Below, in pieces: positions 33,277-41,655 of a stretch of 41,655 nucleotides of DNA. The notes under the pieces are model-generated. The model made no database searches. It saw only the letters and a program-made list of their open reading frames with translations, and had not been told where the DNA came from. Position 1 is the first letter of the stretch; each line of letters begins with the position of its first letter. The stretch is from an uncultured bacterium (GTDB lineage Bacteria > Bacteroidota > Bacteroidia > Bacteroidales > Marinifilaceae): NCBI GenBank assembly GCA_905216195.1, contig CAJMSX010000033.1, positions 1 to 41,655 on the forward strand, in the 5' to 3' direction. The position numbers and the translations under genes were made by a program.

Positions 33277-34314
33277 ATGGTATTTGTCACTGGGGCTACC
33301 GGATTGTTGGGGAGCCATTTATTATATCATCTGGCGGAGAAGGGGGCTGAGGTCTGTGCGTTGAAACGGAGCGGTAGCCGTTTGCAGGAAGTATACGAGG
33401 TGTTTCTGCAATATGAAGCATCCGGCGGTGCTTGGCGGAAGATCCGATGGGTGGAAGGGGATGTGTTGGAAAAAGAGACCCTGGAGCCGGTGATCGCCGG
33501 GGCGGAATGCGTGTATCATTGTGCTGCGGTCGTTTCTTTCAGCGGTAAGGACCGGGAGCGTTTGTTGGACATCAATTTAAAAGGAACGGAAAACGTGGCG
33601 CATTGCTGTCGCAAGCATAAAGTGCGTTTGTGTTATGTCAGTTCGATCGCCGCTTTGGGAGATGCACGTTATGAGGGAGAAATCGTAGACGAAGAGACAC
33701 CGCTGATCCTCGAGAGGGCTCGTTCCCTCTATTCCCAAAGTAAGATTGCAGCAGAAAATATGGTTTGGACGCAAGTAGCCCGAGGATTGAATGCCGTAGT
33801 CGTCAACCCTTCCATCATTTTAGGAGCGGGGCATTGGGGGAGAAGCAGTTCCCGTTTGTTTCTTACGGCTTCGAAAGGAATGCCTTTTTATACGAAAGGT
33901 ATTTGTGGATATGTGGATGTACGGGATGTTTGCGAGGTCATGGTCCGCTTGGCGCAAGACGAGCAAGTGTGCGGAGAACGTTTTGTTGTGAGTGGGGGAA
34001 ATTATACATACAAGGAATTGTTTACGGTTATCGCCCGGGCAACCGGACAGCGTCCGCCGTTTTTGTATATGAGACCCTGGATGACTTCCCTGGCCTGGAG
34101 AACGTTGAAGATGCTCGGGAAGGCGACCGGCCGTACCCCGGTTTTTACGGAAGAAACGGCGCGTTCGGCTCATCATCGGTCCTATTATTCTGCCGCCAAA
34201 TTATTGGCGCGCTACCCGGAGTTTCGGTTCCGGCGACTGGAAGAAACGATTGAAGATATCCAAATCCAATACACCCGGGTCCTCCAAAGAGCCGGAGGAA
34301 GCATTCCGGTATAG
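33277..34314 (+). CDS. NAD-dependent epimerase/reductase (extended SDR)
   Basis: The product is 345 aa. The cofactor motif GATGLLG starts at residue 6; the active-site Tyr152 and Lys156 lie in YSQSK, with Ser123 in VSSIAAL. The overall pattern is closest to dihydroflavonol-reductase/HpnA-type extended SDRs. The substrate is not readable. Confidence 0.88.
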   Translation: MVFVTGATGLLGSHLLYHLAEKGAEVCALKRSGSRLQEVYEVFLQYEASGGAWRKIRWVEGDVLEKETLEPVIAGAECVYHCAAVVSFSGKDRERLLDINLKGTENVAHCCRKHKVRLCYVSSIAALGDARYEGEIVDEETPLILERARSLYSQSKIAAENMVWTQVARGLNAVVVNPSIILGAGHWGRSSSRLFLTASKGMPFYTKGICGYVDVRDVCEVMVRLAQDEQVCGERFVVSGGNYTYKELFTVIARATGQRPPFLYMRPWMTSLAWRTLKMLGKATGRTPVFTEETARSAHHRSYYSAAKLLARYPEFRFRRLEETIEDIQIQYTRVLQRAGGSIPV

Positions 34315-34400
34315 GGTTTTTCGGGATGCCGCTTGTTTTGCATTTTGGTAAGGAGAAATGTCCTTCGATGGAAAAGACGTGGAATCTGGAATTAAAATAT

Positions 34401-34408
34401 TATTTTTG
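34401..34408 (+). promoter_or_regulatory. -7 box for prfA
   Basis: TATTTTTG, exact TAnnTTTG match, 28 nt before the ATG at 34436; it lies inside the longer upstream frame and so supports the internal start. Confidence 0.5.
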
Positions 34409-34435
34409 CCCCCGGAACAGAAAAAGAATATTTGC

Positions 34436-35518
34436 ATGGAGAATCCGCTGATAGAAAAATTGGAGGCTTATTACATTCGGTTTAAAGAGATCGGGCAGTT
34501 AATAACGGATCCGGAAGTAATCGGAGATATGGAACGTTATGTGAAGCTGACGAAAGAATATAAGGAATTGGAAGAGATCACCCGGGCTGCCGACGATTAT
34601 AAAAAGGTGTTGGAGAGTCTGGAAGAGTCGAAAGAGATTCTGAATGCCGAAGAAGATCCGGAGTTGCGGGAAATGGCCCAGTTGGAATTGGAGGAGTTGA
34701 CGGAAAGATTACCCGGGATGGAGCAACATATTAAATTGTTGCTGGTGCCTGCCGATCCGGAAGATGCTAAAAATGTCATTCTGGAAATTCGCGGAGGAAC
34801 CGGGGGAGACGAAGCTTGTTTATTTGCAGGAGATTTATTCCGGATGTATACGAAATTTTGCGAACGGAAAGGTTGGAAGGTGGAAGTGACCAACGCGAAC
34901 GAAGGGACAGCGGGCGGATACAAAGAGATTGTCGCTAATGTTTCCGGCAACGGGGTGTATGGAATTTTAAAATATGAATCGGGTGTGCACCGGGTACAGC
35001 GGGTACCGGCGACTGAAACACAGGGACGGATTCATACTTCGGCGGCTACGGTGGCTGTCTTACCGGAAGCGGAAGAAGTGGACGTTCATCTGAATCCGGC
35101 GGATATCCGGAAAGATACTTATTGTTCTTCCGGTCCCGGCGGTCAATCGGTGAATACCACGTATTCGGCCATCCGTCTGACGCATATTCCCACGGGCATT
35201 GTGGTGACCTGTCAGGATGAAAAGTCTCAGATTAAAAATCTGGCGAAGGCTATGAATGAATTGCGTTCCCGCATTTACGCTCTGGAATATCAAAAACACA
35301 TGGATGAGATTGCCGCCCAGCGGCGTACGATGGTATCTACCGGGGACCGTTCTGCGAAAATCCGGACTTACAATTATCCTCAGGGTCGGGTGACCGATCA
35401 TCGGGTAAATTTTACTTTATATAATCTTTCTGCGGTGATGGATGGGGAAATCGATGAAATTATCGAGCGGTTGCAAATCGAAGAAAATACGGAAAGATTG
35501 AAAGAAAGCGGATTGTAA
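34436..35518 (+). CDS. prfA: Peptide chain release factor 1
   Basis: The product is 360 aa from the ATG at 34436, the normal RF1 length; the longer frame from 34358 adds unrelated residues and crosses a promoter box. The universal GGQ is at 235-237 (SGPGGQSVNTT), with the PxT-type codon-recognition region before it (RVQRVPATETQGRIHTS). It terminates translation at UAA and UAG. pyrF follows 58 bp downstream. Confidence 0.97.
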   Translation: MENPLIEKLEAYYIRFKEIGQLITDPEVIGDMERYVKLTKEYKELEEITRAADDYKKVLESLEESKEILNAEEDPELREMAQLELEELTERLPGMEQHIKLLLVPADPEDAKNVILEIRGGTGGDEACLFAGDLFRMYTKFCERKGWKVEVTNANEGTAGGYKEIVANVSGNGVYGILKYESGVHRVQRVPATETQGRIHTSAATVAVLPEAEEVDVHLNPADIRKDTYCSSGPGGQSVNTTYSAIRLTHIPTGIVVTCQDEKSQIKNLAKAMNELRSRIYALEYQKHMDEIAAQRRTMVSTGDRSAKIRTYNYPQGRVTDHRVNFTLYNLSAVMDGEIDEIIERLQIEENTERLKESGL

Positions 35519-35576
35519 TAGCCCAAGGAGGAAGGAGATACGGGAGGAGGAATGAGAATTATAAATATAGATCGAC

Positions 35577-36404
35577 ATGAATTATACGGAACTTTTTGAA
35601 CAGATAAAAAGAAAAAAATCTTTTCTCTGCGTCGGTTTGGATTCGGATATAGCGAAAATCCCTGCGCACTTACAGGATACGGAGGATCCCGTATTTGAGT
35701 TTAACAAAGCGATTATCGAGGCTACGGCGGCCGTAACGATTGCTTATAAGCCCAATATCGCTTTTTACGAAAGCCGGGGAGTGGAAGGCTGGAAAAGCCT
35801 GGAGAAAACGGTAGGCTATCTTCGGAGGCATTATCCTGAAATTTTTACCATTGCGGATGCCAAACGGGGGGATATCGGGAATACTTCCCAAATGTATGCC
35901 CGGGCTTTTTTGGATGCGCTGGATTTCGATTCGATTACGGTGGCTCCGTATATGGGGGAAGATTCCGTACTTCCTTTTACTCAGTATGCCGGGAAATGGG
36001 TTATTTTGTTGGCTTTAACTTCGAATAAAGGGGCTTTTGATTTTCAATTCCTGGAAAGCGGGGGAGTAAAATTATACGAAGAGGTGTTAAAAGTGTCTCA
36101 AAAGTGGGGGAACCGGGAGAATATGATGTATGTAGTAGGGGCGACCAAAGCCGATATGTTGAAGGGAATACGGCAATGGGTTCCCGATCATTTTCTGTTG
36201 GTGCCGGGTGTAGGAGCACAGGGGGGAAGTTTGGAAGAAGTAGCTGAATACGGTATGAACACCCATTGCGGATTGATTGTAAATTCTTCCCGGGGAATTA
36301 TTTTTGCCGATAAAAGCGAAAAATTCGCTTTGGCGGCGGAAGCTGAGGCCCGGAAGCTGCAACAGAGTATGGAGTGTTTGCTAAAGGCAAAAGGAATTCT
36401 ATAA
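35577..36404 (+). CDS. pyrF: Orotidine 5'-phosphate decarboxylase
   Basis: The product is 275 aa of the larger (subfamily 2) OMP decarboxylases. The active-site D-K-x-x-D lies in IADAKRGDIGNT (D94, K96, D99), and a Lys-bearing YKPNIAFYE segment precedes it. It makes UMP, the last step of pyrimidine synthesis. No other pyr gene is near. Confidence 0.96.
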   Translation: MNYTELFEQIKRKKSFLCVGLDSDIAKIPAHLQDTEDPVFEFNKAIIEATAAVTIAYKPNIAFYESRGVEGWKSLEKTVGYLRRHYPEIFTIADAKRGDIGNTSQMYARAFLDALDFDSITVAPYMGEDSVLPFTQYAGKWVILLALTSNKGAFDFQFLESGGVKLYEEVLKVSQKWGNRENMMYVVGATKADMLKGIRQWVPDHFLLVPGVGAQGGSLEEVAEYGMNTHCGLIVNSSRGIIFADKSEKFALAAEAEARKLQQSMECLLKAKGIL

Positions 36405-36441
36405 ACAGGTGGAATAGGGAGTTGCGGGAAGAGGAGGGTTT

Positions 36442-37254
36442 TCAAAAGATACGCCTGACGAATTCGCTGAAACCTTCCTCCCGGTCGGAGCTTACTTTCC
36501 GGTAGCAGGACTTTAATTGAGCCGGTGCGTTGTCCACCACACAAGCTTCCCCGCAGATTTCCAGAAAATCCACATCGTTGTAATCGTTTCCTATTCCGGC
36601 GCATTCCCGGGAAGAGATTCCTAAAGTTTCGAACAGGCGTTGACAAGTGGTGCCTTTATTGACCCGGGAAGGATAAATCTCAATCCAGATGGCCTGTTTG
36701 TCAAGGGGGGAGGTGGAGCGGATAACCGAATACCGGGGAAGTTCCCGCCGCACTTTTTCAACGAGTGAAAGCCGGTTCCCGGGGAGTATCATGATGAATT
36801 GGGTACTACCGCTGCGGATGTCCTTAGTTTCCCGGATGAGGGTTCCGAATTCTCGGAATTTTTCAATGCGTCTCCGGTAATCACTGTGTGCGGGATACAT
36901 ATCGGTATAATAAAAATAATGATTATCCGGAATCTCCCGCTGAATGGTAAAATTGATGTTGTAATTCCACAAATAATCGGCAATATCCCGGGTTTCTTCC
37001 GGACTAAGGTGATGTGCTTCTACAATTTCTTTGGTTTGCCAGTTCACGGTACCTGCTCCGGAGGAAAACACCAGGTAGTCGATCGGAAAATCGTCGGAAA
37101 GAAATTTCCGGGCAGCGAAAAGGGTGCGTCCGGTGGCAACAACCCGTACGATCCCGCTTTTACCGAGTTGTTCCAGGCTGTGATAGCTGGCGGGGCTGAT
37201 TTCTCCTCCGGAAGGGAGTATGGTGCCGTCGAGGTCGGTAATCAGGGCTTTCAT
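36442..37254 (-). CDS. HAD-family phosphatase (Cof type)
   Basis: The product is 270 aa. The nucleophile is Asp7 in LITDLDGTI (Asp9 general acid); ATGRTL follows, and motif IV is GIGNDYNDVDFLE. The inserted cap is of the Cof/YbjI kind, which usually acts on sugar phosphates or FMN-like substrates. Convergent with pyrF and 27 bp after the kinase gene on the same strand. Confidence 0.9.
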   Translation of the reverse strand: MKALITDLDGTILPSGGEISPASYHSLEQLGKSGIVRVVATGRTLFAARKFLSDDFPIDYLVFSSGAGTVNWQTKEIVEAHHLSPEETRDIADYLWNYNINFTIQREIPDNHYFYYTDMYPAHSDYRRRIEKFREFGTLIRETKDIRSGSTQFIMILPGNRLSLVEKVRRELPRYSVIRSTSPLDKQAIWIEIYPSRVNKGTTCQRLFETLGISSRECAGIGNDYNDVDFLEICGEACVVDNAPAQLKSCYRKVSSDREEGFSEFVRRIF

Positions 37255-37281
37255 AGGGTGGGAGAAGTAAAGTAAAAGTAT

Positions 37282-38139
37282 TTATTCCAGTAATTCATAA
37301 CGATAATTGGGTAAGGGTTCGTTGAGATAATGAAGAACTTTTTCCTGATTCATGCCATCCAGGGGATTCTGGTCGTATCCGAAGGTTGCTTTTATACCCA
37401 TATGGATAAAATAGACGGCCCGGTCTACGGCTTCCGGCAAGCTGTCGCCGTTCAGCAAACTTCCGGTGAGGGCGCTGGAGAAGGCGTCTCCTGTACCGGG
37501 GTAGGAAGCAGGGATGTATTCCGAACTTATTTTCCACATCCGTTGGTCTGACCGGTTGTAAGCCAGGGTTGCGATACACTGGGAATTATCCGAGGGAGCG
37601 GAAGTAAGGATGACGTATTCGGGGCCCAGTTCACCAAGTTCCTGACACCACTCCCGGGCTTCGGCTAAGGAAACTTTCCGGTCCGGTTGCCGGTTCAGGA
37701 GCAAGGCAGCTTCGGTAAGATTGGGCGTGACTACCTTGGCTTTTTTACACAATTCCCGCATGCCTCCGACCATGGCGGGATTCATGCCCGGATACAAGCA
37801 ATGATGGTCGCCCAGAACAGGATCTACAACGATGAAATTTTCCGGTTTCCCGAAGTCGTCGAAAAAGCCGGCTACTATATCGATTTGCCGGAGGGAAGCG
37901 AGATAACCGGAATAGAGAGCGTCGAAAGAAAGTCGGAGTTCCTTCCAATGTGCGATAATCTCCTGCAAATGATCGGTAAGGTCGAAACTCCGGAATCCCC
38001 GGTATTCGCTATGTGCGGAAAGTATGGCTGTGGGGAGCGGGCACACCTGATAGCCCATGCCCGACAGAATCGGAATGACCACCGTCAGGGAGGCTCGTCC
38101 GTAACCGGACAAATCGTGAATCGCTGCAATTTTTTTCAT
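37282..38139 (-). CDS. Pyridoxal/pyridoxamine kinase-like (PfkB/ribokinase fold)
   Basis: The product is 285 aa from the ATG at 38139 (MKKIAAIHDLSGYGRASLT); the frame's first codon, a TTG at 38160, lies in the -7 box (38158-38165) and is excluded. The N-terminal substrate loop AIHDLSGYGRASL and SxHxxYRGF match PdxY/PdxK-type vitamin B6 kinases; the anion hole and base are PGTGDAFSSALTG. It phosphorylates pyridoxal-type vitamers; HMP kinase activity is the main alternative. Confidence 0.88.
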   Translation of the reverse strand: MKKIAAIHDLSGYGRASLTVVIPILSGMGYQVCPLPTAILSAHSEYRGFRSFDLTDHLQEIIAHWKELRLSFDALYSGYLASLRQIDIVAGFFDDFGKPENFIVVDPVLGDHHCLYPGMNPAMVGGMRELCKKAKVVTPNLTEAALLLNRQPDRKVSLAEAREWCQELGELGPEYVILTSAPSDNSQCIATLAYNRSDQRMWKISSEYIPASYPGTGDAFSSALTGSLLNGDSLPEAVDRAVYFIHMGIKATFGYDQNPLDGMNQEKVLHYLNEPLPNYRYELLE

Positions 38140-38157
38140 AAGCTGGACTTTATGGGA

Positions 38158-38165
38158 CAAAGGTA
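38158..38165 (-). promoter_or_regulatory. -7 box for the pyridoxal-type kinase gene
   Basis: The minus strand reads TACCTTTG, exact TAnnTTTG. The predicted start near 38,154 allows translation only from the ATG at 38139, which fixes that start. Confidence 0.6.
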
Positions 38166-38306
38166 TTAAAAATAATGTATTCCCGGGACAGTTACTGCGG
38201 GTGGAAAATAAGAATAAGCTCGGGAAGCGGAAAGAAATAAAAATGTATTTTTGAAAAGAAACCGGTATTCCAAGAAGGGGGGGAGCGTGAAAATAATATT
38301 ATTTTA

Positions 38307-38314
38307 TACTTTTG
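38307..38314 (+). promoter_or_regulatory. -7 box for glnN
   Basis: TACTTTTG, exact TAnnTTTG match, giving a leader of about 38 nt before the ATG at 38355. Confidence 0.55.
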
Positions 38315-38354
38315 TACCCAATATTCAGGAAGGTGTAGTTATAAAATAGGATGT

Positions 38355-40541
38355 ATGGCAAAAATCAGATTTTCGGCTTTGGAAGAAATGGCCGGGCGTA
38401 AACCGCTGGAAAAAGTAAAAAGACCTCGTTTGCCGGAGATTTTCGGAGCGGATGTATTTACGATGGATAAAATGAGATGCTATTTATCGGTAGAGGCGTT
38501 CCGGAAATTGGAACGTATCTTATCCGAAGGCGGAAGTATCGACCGGACGCTGGCGGATCAGGTGGCAGCGGCCATGAAAGCTTGGGCGGTGGAAAAGGGG
38601 GCGACTCATTATACGCACTGGTTTCATCCGTTGAACGGATCGACTGCAGAGAAGCACGATAGTTTTTTGGATGTATTGAAAGACGGAAATGTCATCGAAT
38701 CCTTCGGGGGGAAATTATTGATACAGCAGGAGCCCGATGCTTCCAGTTTCCCGAACGGCGGAATCCGCAATACCTTCGAAGCCCGGGGGTATACGGCCTG
38801 GGACCCGGGTTCTCCCGCTTTTATCAATCACAATACCCTGTGTATTCCTACAGTCTTTGTCGCTTATACGGGGGAGGCTCTGGATTATAAAACTCCCATG
38901 CTGAAGGCGTTGGCCCTGATCGATAAAGCGGCGGTCGAAGTATGTCAGTATTTCGATAAAGAGGTACGGAAGGTGACGGCCTCTCTGGGGTGGGAACAGG
39001 AATATTTTTTAGTGGACGAAGCTTTATACAATGCCCGCCCGGACCTGAAATTGTGTGGAAGAACGTTGATGGGGCATTCGGCTGCTAAAGATCAGCAATT
39101 GGAAGATCATTATTTCGGAGCTATTCCCGAGCGGGTCGATGCGTTTATGGATGAGTTGGAGTATGAATGTTATCGTTTGGGTATACCGGCGAAAACCCGG
39201 CACAACGAGTGTGCTCCGAATCAGTTTGAACTGGCTCCGGTGTATGAAGAAGCCAATTTGGCCGTGGACCATAATCAATTGCTGATGTCTACGATGAAGC
39301 GGGTGGCCCGGCATCATAAGTTCAGGGTATTGTTACACGAAAAACCTTTCAAGGGAATTAACGGTTCGGGGAAACACAACAACTGGTCTTTACTGACGGA
39401 TACCGGGGTAAATTTATTATCGCCGGGGAAGAACCCCAAATCGAATATGCAGTTTCTGGTTTTTTTGACAGCCGCAACGAAAGCTGTATTGGAACACGAA
39501 GCTTTGTTCAAGGCTTGTATCGTTTCGTTGGGAAATGAGCATCGTCTGGGAGGGGATGAAGCTCCTCCCGTCATTATGTCCGTATTTTTAGGGCAGCAAT
39601 TAGCTTCCATTTTGGATGAAATCGAAGAGAAGGTAAGTAGCCGGAAGATGAGTCCCGATGAAAAAACGGAATTAAAATTGAATGTGGGAAAAATTCCGGA
39701 AATTATACGTGATAATACGGATAGAAACCGGACTTCTCCTTTTGCTTTTACCGGCAACCGTTTTGAATTCAGGGGAGTCGGTGCTTCCGCCAATTGCGGA
39801 GCCGCCATGATCGTACTCAATGCAGCAGTAGCGGAACAATTGACGGCTTTCAAAAAAGAGACCGATGCCTTGATAGAGAAGGGAGTAAAAAAAGACGAAG
39901 CGATTTTTCAAATACTTCGGAAATACATTATAGCCTGTAAAAAAATCCGCTTCGAAGGAAACGGCTATAGTAAAGAATGGCAGGAAGAAGCTAAGAAAAG
40001 GGGGTTATCGGTAGAAAGCGATTGTATTAGTTGTTTGCGGGCTTATTTGTCGGACAAGGCCCGGCAATTATTGGTCAAGAACGGTATTTTTACACAGCGG
40101 GAGCTGGAGGCCCGTTTCGAGATCAAGAACGAGATTTACCTGAAAAAACTGCAGATCGAGTCGAGGGTATTGGGAGACCTGGCATTAAATCATATTATAC
40201 CGACAGCCATTGTTTACCAGAATACCCTGATCGAAAATGTAAAAGGATTAAAGGAAATTTTACCGGAGATGTATGCGGAAGTGGGGGGAATTCAATTGGA
40301 ATCGATCCAGGAAATTTCCCGGCACATCCAAGAAATACGCACACTGGTTACGGATATGACCGAAGCCCGGAAGCTGGCCAATCATGCCTATGTCAGCGAA
40401 GTGGAGCGTGCCGGAGCGTATTCGTCTACAGTCCGGCCTTATCTGGAAAAGATCCGTTATCACATCGATAAGCTGGAATTGCTGGTGGACGACGAAATCT
40501 GGCCTTTGCCGAAATACCGGGAATTGCTGTTTTCCAGATAA
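38355..40541 (+). CDS. glnN: Glutamine synthetase type III
   Basis: The product is 728 aa, the length of the GSIII family. N-terminal family block IFGADVFTMDKMRCYLS, then WFHPLNGSTAEKHDSF, catalytic-domain LGWEQEYFLVDE, the nucleotide and glutamate blocks ETRH-like KTRHNECAPNQFELAPVYEE, and GINGSGKHNNWSL, followed by FRGVGASANCG. It makes glutamine from glutamate and ammonium; GSIII is the usual form in Bacteroidetes and takes up the ammonium that NrfA makes. A terminator follows. Confidence 0.97.
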   Translation: MAKIRFSALEEMAGRKPLEKVKRPRLPEIFGADVFTMDKMRCYLSVEAFRKLERILSEGGSIDRTLADQVAAAMKAWAVEKGATHYTHWFHPLNGSTAEKHDSFLDVLKDGNVIESFGGKLLIQQEPDASSFPNGGIRNTFEARGYTAWDPGSPAFINHNTLCIPTVFVAYTGEALDYKTPMLKALALIDKAAVEVCQYFDKEVRKVTASLGWEQEYFLVDEALYNARPDLKLCGRTLMGHSAAKDQQLEDHYFGAIPERVDAFMDELEYECYRLGIPAKTRHNECAPNQFELAPVYEEANLAVDHNQLLMSTMKRVARHHKFRVLLHEKPFKGINGSGKHNNWSLLTDTGVNLLSPGKNPKSNMQFLVFLTAATKAVLEHEALFKACIVSLGNEHRLGGDEAPPVIMSVFLGQQLASILDEIEEKVSSRKMSPDEKTELKLNVGKIPEIIRDNTDRNRTSPFAFTGNRFEFRGVGASANCGAAMIVLNAAVAEQLTAFKKETDALIEKGVKKDEAIFQILRKYIIACKKIRFEGNGYSKEWQEEAKKRGLSVESDCISCLRAYLSDKARQLLVKNGIFTQRELEARFEIKNEIYLKKLQIESRVLGDLALNHIIPTAIVYQNTLIENVKGLKEILPEMYAEVGGIQLESIQEISRHIQEIRTLVTDMTEARKLANHAYVSEVERAGAYSSTVRPYLEKIRYHIDKLELLVDDEIWPLPKYRELLFSR

Positions 40542-40548
40542 AGGTTTT

Positions 40549-40577
40549 AGCCGGCCCGGAGTTTCCGGGAACCGGCT
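40549..40577. terminator. Bidirectional terminator between glnN and the methyltransferase
   Basis: AGCCGG/CCGGCT (40549-40554, 40572-40577) and inner CCCGGA/TCCGGG (40555-40560, 40564-40569) form a GC-rich hairpin with a two-base bulge and a 3-nt loop, placed between the two convergent stop codons. Confidence 0.8.
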
Positions 40578-40578
40578 G

Positions 40579-41460
40579 TTATCGTTGAAAGCGGTAGTAT
40601 ACGCCTAAAGGCAGGGATTTCCCGAATGTATCGGTGAAATAAAGTTCTCCGAATTCTTCTTCGGCACAATTCCCGGTCAATTGACGGACAGCCGTCCGGG
40701 CCAGCAGGGCCGAAAGTCCCATCGAATACAGATTTAAAACCAGGAAACTGTTCCGGGGTTCCAGCAACTGACCGCAGAGGGAAAGCAATTCGTTGAGATT
40801 TTCTTCCAATATCCATTTTTCCCCTTCCGGGCCGCGACCGTAAGCCGGGGGGTCCAGGATGATTCCGTTGTATTTTTTCCCTCTTTTTACTTCCCGGCGT
40901 ACAAATTTCAGGGCATCGTCGACTACCCAGCGAATTCCGTCGATTCCGCTAGCTTCCATGTTTTCCCGGGACCAGGTAATAACCGGTTTGACCGAATCTA
41001 CATGAGTGACGTCGGCTCCGGCGCAGCAGGCTGCCAGTGAAGCCCCTCCCGTATAGGCGAATAAATTCAGCACCCGGCTTCCCCGGCCGGTTCGTTGTAC
41101 CTGTTGATAAATAAAATCCCAGTTTTCGGCTTGCTCCGGAAATATTCCGACGTGCTTGAAGGAGGTCAGACCTAAACGCATACGTAATTTCAGGGATTGA
41201 TTCCGATAATCCAGGAACCACTGTTGGGGCATATGGGGTTTGCAAACCCATTCTCCCCGTTCTTCATTGCGTTTGTCTTTCCGGAAATAGGCATCGGCCC
41301 GTTGTGTCCATTCCGATGCGGATAAGGATTTATTCCATAGCGCCTGAGGTTCGGGCCGGGCCGTAATATAACGTCCGAAACGTTCCAGTTTTTCGAAATT
41401 TCCGCTGTCGATCAGCTCGTAATCCGACCAGTGGCTGGGAGTAAGAAGTTTGCTATTCAT
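40579..41460 (-). CDS. SAM-dependent methyltransferase (RlmI/PF10672-like)
   Basis: The product is 293 aa. It has motif I NLFAYTGGASLAA (SAM-binding) and motif IV DPPAYGRG, with a VDSVK acidic loop between, typical of the YccW/RlmI-related rRNA cytosine methyltransferase group. The exact RNA target is not readable. Divergent from the MATE gene. Confidence 0.88.
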   Translation of the reverse strand: MNSKLLTPSHWSDYELIDSGNFEKLERFGRYITARPEPQALWNKSLSASEWTQRADAYFRKDKRNEERGEWVCKPHMPQQWFLDYRNQSLKLRMRLGLTSFKHVGIFPEQAENWDFIYQQVQRTGRGSRVLNLFAYTGGASLAACCAGADVTHVDSVKPVITWSRENMEASGIDGIRWVVDDALKFVRREVKRGKKYNGIILDPPAYGRGPEGEKWILEENLNELLSLCGQLLEPRNSFLVLNLYSMGLSALLARTAVRQLTGNCAEEEFGELYFTDTFGKSLPLGVYYRFQR

Positions 41461-41535
41461 CCTGGAAATTGAATTTGTTTTTCTGAAAATAGGGTGTAAA
41501 TATAGGAAACTCTTTACGGATAAGCAAAATTAGCC

Positions 41536-41543
41536 TACTTTTG
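41536..41543 (+). promoter_or_regulatory. -7 box for the MATE transporter gene
   Basis: TACTTTTG, exact TAnnTTTG match, 18 nt before the ATG at 41562. Confidence 0.55.
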
Positions 41544-41561
41544 CCGGACAAACCGATAGGA

Positions 41562-41655
41562 ATGAAACTCAGCAGTAAATACATCTGGACGATAGCCGCA
41601 CCCATACTGATCAGTCTGTTAATGGAACATATGATCAATCTGACGGATACGGCTT
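41562..41655 (+). CDS. MATE-family efflux transporter, N-terminal part
   Basis: Only 31 codons are in the window: an opening membrane helix with IAAPILISLLMEHMINLTDTA, the start seen in MATE multidrug/Na+ exporters. The gene runs off the window end. Confidence 0.75.
   Translation, partial: MKLSSKYIWTIAAPILISLLMEHMINLTDTA

Overview
The window looks like chromosome of a gut-type Bacteroidetes, most likely Odoribacteraceae or a close relative (an inference). Supporting signs are many promoters with the Bacteroidetes -7 box TAnnTTTG, sparse Shine-Dalgarno sequences, type III glutamine synthetase, a CCDC81-type HU membrane protein, a SusC-like outer-membrane barrel, and a nrfHA nitrite-reductase operon with its own cytochrome c assembly genes. 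No rRNA and no CRISPR array is present; one tRNA is.

Layout. 0.2-1.6 kb: exported TPR protein. 1.9-7.4 kb (minus strand): a compact operon nrfH-nrfA-resB-ccsA-porin for respiratory nitrite ammonification. It diverges from a Crp/Fnr-family regulator (7.5-8.2 kb); the shared intergenic region holds a perfect 18-bp palindrome about 40 bp upstream of the predicted nrfH transcription start. 8.3-10.9 kb: DUF1848 protein, ferritin-like YciF/DUF892 protein and a small membrane protein.

11.04-19.79 kb: an eroded integrated element. It is bracketed by two near-identical ~40-bp terminator-like hairpins, one lying directly behind a tRNA with CAT anticodon. Inside, in order: what looks like a decayed tyrosine-integrase N-terminus, a truncated TPR gene, an intact outer-membrane beta-barrel receptor, a ~1.65-kb relic of a small (probably ssDNA) phage (3' part of a G2P-like Rep, two overlapping tiny Cys4 genes, a broken DUF5675 gene, a small basic protein), an AT-rich two-helix membrane protein of unknown function, an AlbA_2/ATPase gene split by one in-frame TAA, four 11-bp tandem repeats, a SymE-like toxin gene, a 5'-truncated gene and a 46-aa protein with a strong ribosome binding site. 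The top strand here is visibly C-rich and G-poor whichever strand codes.

20-41.6 kb: ordinary core genes. rlmH, a 1200-aa NtrY-like sensor kinase and a small anchored HTH-like protein; a GT9 glycosyltransferase; pssA; HU-CCDC81 protein; galE and glmS (convergent, strong shared hairpin); a GT5 N-domain protein; yraN; OsmC-like; a DUF6090-like protein; an SDR epimerase; prfA; pyrF; HAD phosphatase; pyridoxal-type kinase; glutamine synthetase III; a SAM methyltransferase; and the first codons of a MATE transporter.

The best candidates for new biology are the nrf/crp palindrome, the two apparently leaderless genes (DUF1848 and HU), and the composite tRNA-linked island.
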